8,716 nt of DNA from an uncultured Clostridium sp. (GTDB lineage: Bacteria; Bacillota; Clostridia; TANB77; CAG-508): NCBI GenBank assembly GCA_900556865.1, contig USQS01000034.1:1-8716 (forward strand). The letters are read 5' to 3'. Every line of letters begins with the position of its first letter. Within the stretch, counting starts at the first letter, position 1. Made by a program: the position numbers and the translations under genes. Positions 7,071 to 8,716 of the stretch are shown here, piece by piece. Under the pieces are notes generated by a model. The model ran no database searches. It was not told the DNA's origin and was given only the letters and a program-made list of their open reading frames with translations.

Positions 7071-7078
7071 TAATTACT

Positions 7079-7118
7079 AAAAAAAATCTAAAATGCTTAT
7101 AAACATTTTAGATTTTTT
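7079..7118 (-). terminator. Strong intrinsic terminator after rplL
   Basis: A perfect 15-bp stem (7081-7095 with 7104-7118) with an 8-base loop starts a few bases after the rplL stop, and the minus-strand RNA ends in a run of eight U's (7086-7079). It separates the ribosomal stalk genes from the next operon. The opposite strand is also T-rich after the stem, so it could work in both directions. Confidence 0.93.
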
Positions 7119-7122
7119 AATT

Positions 7123-7488
7123 TTATTGTAATTCTACAGTTGCTCCTACTTCTGTAAATTTAGCTTTTAATTCTTCAGCTTCTTCTTTGCTAACATTCTC
7201 TTTAACTGTTTTAGGAGCTCCATCAACTAAATCTTTAGCTTCTTTTAATCCTAAACCTGTAGCATCTCTAACTACTTTTATAACCTTTATTTTTTGATCT
7301 CCAGCTGCAGATAAAACAACATTAAATGATGTTTTTTCTTCAGCAGATGCTGCTCCTGCAGCTCCTGCTGCTGGTGCTGCTGCTGCAACAGCAGATACTC
7401 CAAATTCTTCTTCTATAGCTTTTACTAAATCAGCTAATTCAACAACTGTCATTTTTTTGATTTCTTCAATCATTTCTTCTTTACTCAT
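7123..7488 (-). CDS. rplL: Ribosomal protein L7/L12
   Basis: A complete 121-residue L7/L12, the multi-copy stalk protein that recruits translation GTPases. The N-terminal dimerisation domain (about 1-32, [18 protein letters not shown]) binds L10. An Ala/Gly/Pro-rich hinge (33-50) follows, then the C-terminal domain (52-121) with [19 protein letters not shown] (67-85), the factor-binding face. I place the start at the ATG at 7488. An in-frame ATG at 7503 is longer by five codons, but it overlaps the Shine-Dalgarno (GGAGG, 8 bases before 7488), and the shorter form matches the family length. It lies 61 bases after rplJ and is followed by a strong terminator rather than by rpoB. Confidence 0.98.
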   Translation of the reverse strand: MSKEEMIEEIKKMTVVELADLVKAIEEEFGVSAVAAAAPAAGAAGAASAEEKTSFNVVLSAAGDQKIKVIKVVRDATGLGLKEAKDLVDGAPKTVKENVSKEEAEELKAKFTEVGATVELQ

Positions 7489-7549
7489 TTTTAAATCCTC
7501 CATTTTTATATTTTTTTACCTTTTATTAAGGTTTTTAATTTTTTATAAA

Positions 7550-8050
7550 TTATGCTTGTTCTTTTTGAACTCTTACTTGATCAAGAGCAATTGCAAGTTT
7601 AGAAATATTAGCAAGCAATCCTCCAGCAAGCATAGATAGTAAATCGTGTCTTGATGGTAATTTTGCTAAAGCAATTATTTCTTCTGCAGTCATTACTTTA
7701 CCTTCAATAATTCCACCTTTAATTTTGTAATAATCATTATTTTTAGTAAAGTTATAAATTAACTTTGTTGGCTCTAAGTAATCTTCATTTGTCATTATAA
7801 CTGCTGTTGGTCCTTCAAGTTGAGTTTCCAATCCTTCAAAACCACATTCAGCTAATGCTCTTTTAGTTATATTGTTTTTTATAACTTTATATTCTGAATT
7901 GATATTTCTTAATTCTGTTCTTAAAGATGTAACATCTGAAACATTAATTCCTCTGTAATCTGTAAGAAGTATTAATTTTGCTTCTTTCATTTTTTCTGCT
8001 AAATCTGTAACTTCTTTTTTCTTTAAGTTTAAAATCTTTTCACTTGCCAT
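7550..8050 (-). CDS. rplJ: Ribosomal protein L10
   Basis: A complete 166-residue L10, the base of the ribosomal stalk, which binds 23S rRNA through its N-terminal domain and L7/L12 dimers through its C-terminal helix. Family segments include LILLTDYRGI (26-35), the YKVIKNNITKRAL stretch (54-66), EGPTAVIM (79-86) and LAKLPSRHDLLSML (128-141), with a C-terminal helix for L12 binding. The Shine-Dalgarno is a near-perfect AGGAGGTGA about 9 bases before the ATG, much stronger than elsewhere in the window. The complex of L10 with L12 is expected to repress its own mRNA through the leader upstream. Confidence 0.98.
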   Translation of the reverse strand: MASEKILNLKKKEVTDLAEKMKEAKLILLTDYRGINVSDVTSLRTELRNINSEYKVIKNNITKRALAECGFEGLETQLEGPTAVIMTNEDYLEPTKLIYNFTKNNDYYKIKGGIIEGKVMTAEEIIALAKLPSRHDLLSMLAGGLLANISKLAIALDQVRVQKEQA

Positions 8051-8079
8051 TTACTTTTTCACCTCCTGAAATTTATAGT

Positions 8080-8108
8080 TTTATATAAAAAACAAACTTA
8101 AAAATCAA
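8080..8108 (-). promoter_or_regulatory. Possible second promoter directly before rplJ
   Basis: On the minus strand TTGATT (8103-8108) is followed after exactly 17 bases by TATAAA (8080-8085). Transcription from it would start about 20 bases before the rplJ ATG and skip the L10 leader. The DNA here is very AT-rich, so chance is a real alternative. Confidence 0.3.
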
Positions 8109-8188
8109 ATACCTCTTAATAAATTTGTTCTTATGCCAAATTTAAACAATAAATTGTATCTAGCTTTATTAGAACAAAAGCAGACATT

Positions 8189-8266
8189 AATAACATTTGC
8201 ACTTTTAAAGTCCGCGTCTTTGTTCGCGCGCGAAATTTACAAAGCAAATTTCTATGCATTGTTATT
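8189..8266 (-). repeat. GC-rich nested inverted-repeat block between the L10 leader and rplJ
   Basis: Outer arms AATAACA...TGCA (8189-8201) and TGCA...TGTTATT (8255-8266) pair with a small internal mismatch. Inside are a perfect 12-bp palindrome TTCGCGCGCGAA (8223-8234) and a 7-bp hairpin (8232-8238 with 8246-8252), plus TCCGCGTC at 8211-8218. The CG content of 8210-8232 is far above the surrounding AT-rich DNA, and I saw no other such CGCG cluster in the window. It has no reading frame of note. It looks like a small dispersed repeat or a structured RNA element. The adjacent 8102-8188 shows only a weak 8-bp inverted repeat (TTTGTTCT with AGAACAAA). Confidence 0.5.
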
Positions 8267-8273
8267 TTTATAA

Positions 8274-8295
8274 TAGAAAGTCTAAAAGCTTTCTA
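8274..8295 (-). other. Small hairpin downstream of the rplJ attenuator
   Basis: TAGAAAG (8274-8280) pairs perfectly with CTTTCTA (8289-8295) around an 8-base loop, a few bases after the attenuator terminator. Its loop and arm repeat the AGCTTT of the terminator arm. No clear U-run follows, so it is not a second terminator on present evidence. Confidence 0.3.
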
Positions 8296-8302
8296 ATATA
8301 AC

Positions 8303-8343
8303 AAAAGCTCATATTGCCACTTCAAGGCATATAATGAGCTTTT
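8303..8343 (-). terminator. Terminator hairpin of the rplJL leader (attenuator)
   Basis: A perfect 10-bp stem, AAAAGCTCAT (8303-8312) with ATGAGCTTTT (8334-8343), is capped by an inner TGCC/GGCA stem. The minus-strand RNA ends in TTTTGTTATATT. It lies about 17 bases after the conserved L10 leader element and far before rplJ, the expected place for the attenuator by which L10-L12 binding ends transcription in Firmicutes. It could also be a plain terminator of the rplA unit. Confidence 0.8.
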
Positions 8344-8356
8344 TATTTTTCTCTTA

Positions 8357-8400
8357 CATACCTCGGTAGGACTTATTTTTTGCCTACTGTCTTTGGTCAA
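8357..8400 (-). promoter_or_regulatory. L10 leader (autoregulatory ribosomal protein leader)
   Basis: Just after the rplA stop the minus strand reads ACCAAAGACAGTAGG, then a loop, then CCTACCGAGGT. This fits the conserved core of the L10 leader RNA known from Bacillus and other Firmicutes: GTAGG (8383-8387) pairs with CCTAC (8366-8370), ACC pairs with GGT outside, and the AAAGACA/CGA internal loop mimics the L10 site on 23S rRNA. In this family, excess L10-L12 complex binds the leader and favours termination at the downstream hairpin, so stalk protein output matches need. Recognition is by motif; no covariance search was run. Confidence 0.85.
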
Positions 8401-8402
8401 TA

Positions 8403-8716
8403 TTATTCTATTGAAATTCCAGGTCCCATTGTTGTTGTTACTGTAATACTTTTAATATATTGTCCTTTTGCTGCTGCTGGTTTTGCTTTTATAATAGCAT
8501 CCATAATTGTTTGGTAATTTTCTTGTAATTTTTCTGCACCAAATGAAACTTTTCCAAATCCTAAATGAATAATGTTAGTTTTATCTAATCTATATTCAAC
8601 TTTACCAGATTTAATATCTGCTATTGCTTTTGTAACATCCATTGTTACCGTTCCTGATTTTGGGTTTGGCATTAATCCTTTTGGTCCTAATACTTTACCT
8701 AATCTTCCTACAACAC
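8403..8716 (-). CDS. rplA: Ribosomal protein L1 (N-terminus outside window)
   Basis: The C-terminal 103 residues of L1, which forms the mobile L1 stalk on 23S rRNA and moves deacylated tRNA toward exit. The reading frame is open to the window edge: the bases before the ATG at 8672 encode [14 protein letters not shown], continuing into [10 protein letters not shown], the signature region of the family, so that internal Met is not the start. The end has [15 protein letters not shown] and TMGPGI, typical of bacterial L1. Full-length L1 is about 230 residues, so roughly half is missing here only because the window ends. rplK would be expected further upstream. Confidence 0.97.
   Translation of the reverse strand, partial: VVGRLGKVLGPKGLMPNPKSGTVTMDVTKAIADIKSGKVEYRLDKTNIIHLGFGKVSFGAEKLQENYQTIMDAIIKAKPAAAKGQYIKSITVTTTMGPGISIE

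Noticed and set aside
6977..7078. Copper-responsive operator before the operon
   Set aside because: No TACAnnTGTA (CopY) and no GC-rich CsoR-type palindrome was found in the region.
7489..7503. Longer rplL start at the ATG at 7503
   Set aside because: That ATG overlaps the GGAGG ribosome binding site of the ATG at 7488, and the shorter protein matches the known L7/L12 N-terminus and length.
7504..7549. Hairpin in the rplJ-rplL spacer (ACCTT/AAGGT)
   Set aside because: The stem is only 5 bp and is followed by A's on the coding strand, so it is neither a terminator nor clearly structured.
8051..8402. A small gene, tRNA or CRISPR in the long gap before rplJ
   Set aside because: No frame with a start, SD and coding-like composition, no tRNA cloverleaf and no regularly spaced direct repeats; the L10 leader and inverted repeats account for the visible structure.
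8403..8672. A separate 89-residue protein starting at 8672
   Set aside because: The frame is open upstream to the window edge and encodes the conserved L1 segment; the Met is internal.
1..8716. Mobile element, prophage or defence system
   Set aside because: No transposase, integrase, terminal repeats with target duplication, toxin-antitoxin pair or nuclease genes are present; all full genes belong to known housekeeping or metal-efflux families or to two common conserved families.

Overview
The window is a stretch of AT-rich bacterial chromosome. Every supported gene lies on the minus strand, so transcription runs from high to low coordinates. An L10-type ribosomal-protein leader before rplJ, strong Shine-Dalgarno sites resembling AGGAGGTG, the Clostridia-like form of L7/L12 and a cytosolic Mbeg1-like alpha/beta hydrolase all point to a low-GC Firmicute. 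An uncultured gut Clostridia-type lineage is the best guess, but the genus cannot be told from this sequence.

Layout in the direction of transcription. (1) 8716-7123: the C-terminal part of rplA (L1), a 352-base gap holding an L10 leader with a terminator hairpin and then an unusual GC-rich inverted-repeat block, followed by rplJ (L10) and rplL (L7/L12). A strong intrinsic terminator ends this unit. The usual next genes, rpoB and rpoC, are absent. (2) 7070-2076: a probable five-gene operon with a recognisable promoter and one terminator at its end: a P-loop kinase-like protein, the tRNA t6A dehydratase tcdA, an Mbeg1/DUF2974-type hydrolase, the copper chaperone copZ and the copper-exporting ATPase copA. 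Gaps inside it are 1 to 40 bases. (3) 2086-1: pyrH (UMP kinase), frr (ribosome recycling factor) and the start of a farnesyl-diphosphate-synthase-type prenyltransferase (ispA), which runs off the window edge. The pyrH promoter appears to overlap the copA terminator.

Functionally the window is mostly housekeeping: the ribosomal stalk, a tRNA modification enzyme, pyrimidine nucleotide synthesis, ribosome recycling and isoprenoid synthesis, with a copper-efflux pair carried inside. The copper pair probably works as a unit, CopZ delivering Cu(I) to CopA for export, but no copper-responsive regulator or recognisable operator is present.

I found no convincing new defence, mobile or biosynthetic system. 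The most interesting signals are the GC-rich inverted-repeat block between the L10 leader and rplJ, a repeated SD-AUGUG(A/G) arrangement before three genes, two hairpins in the presumed pyrH 5' untranslated region, and the rearranged gene order around rplJL and pyrH-frr.
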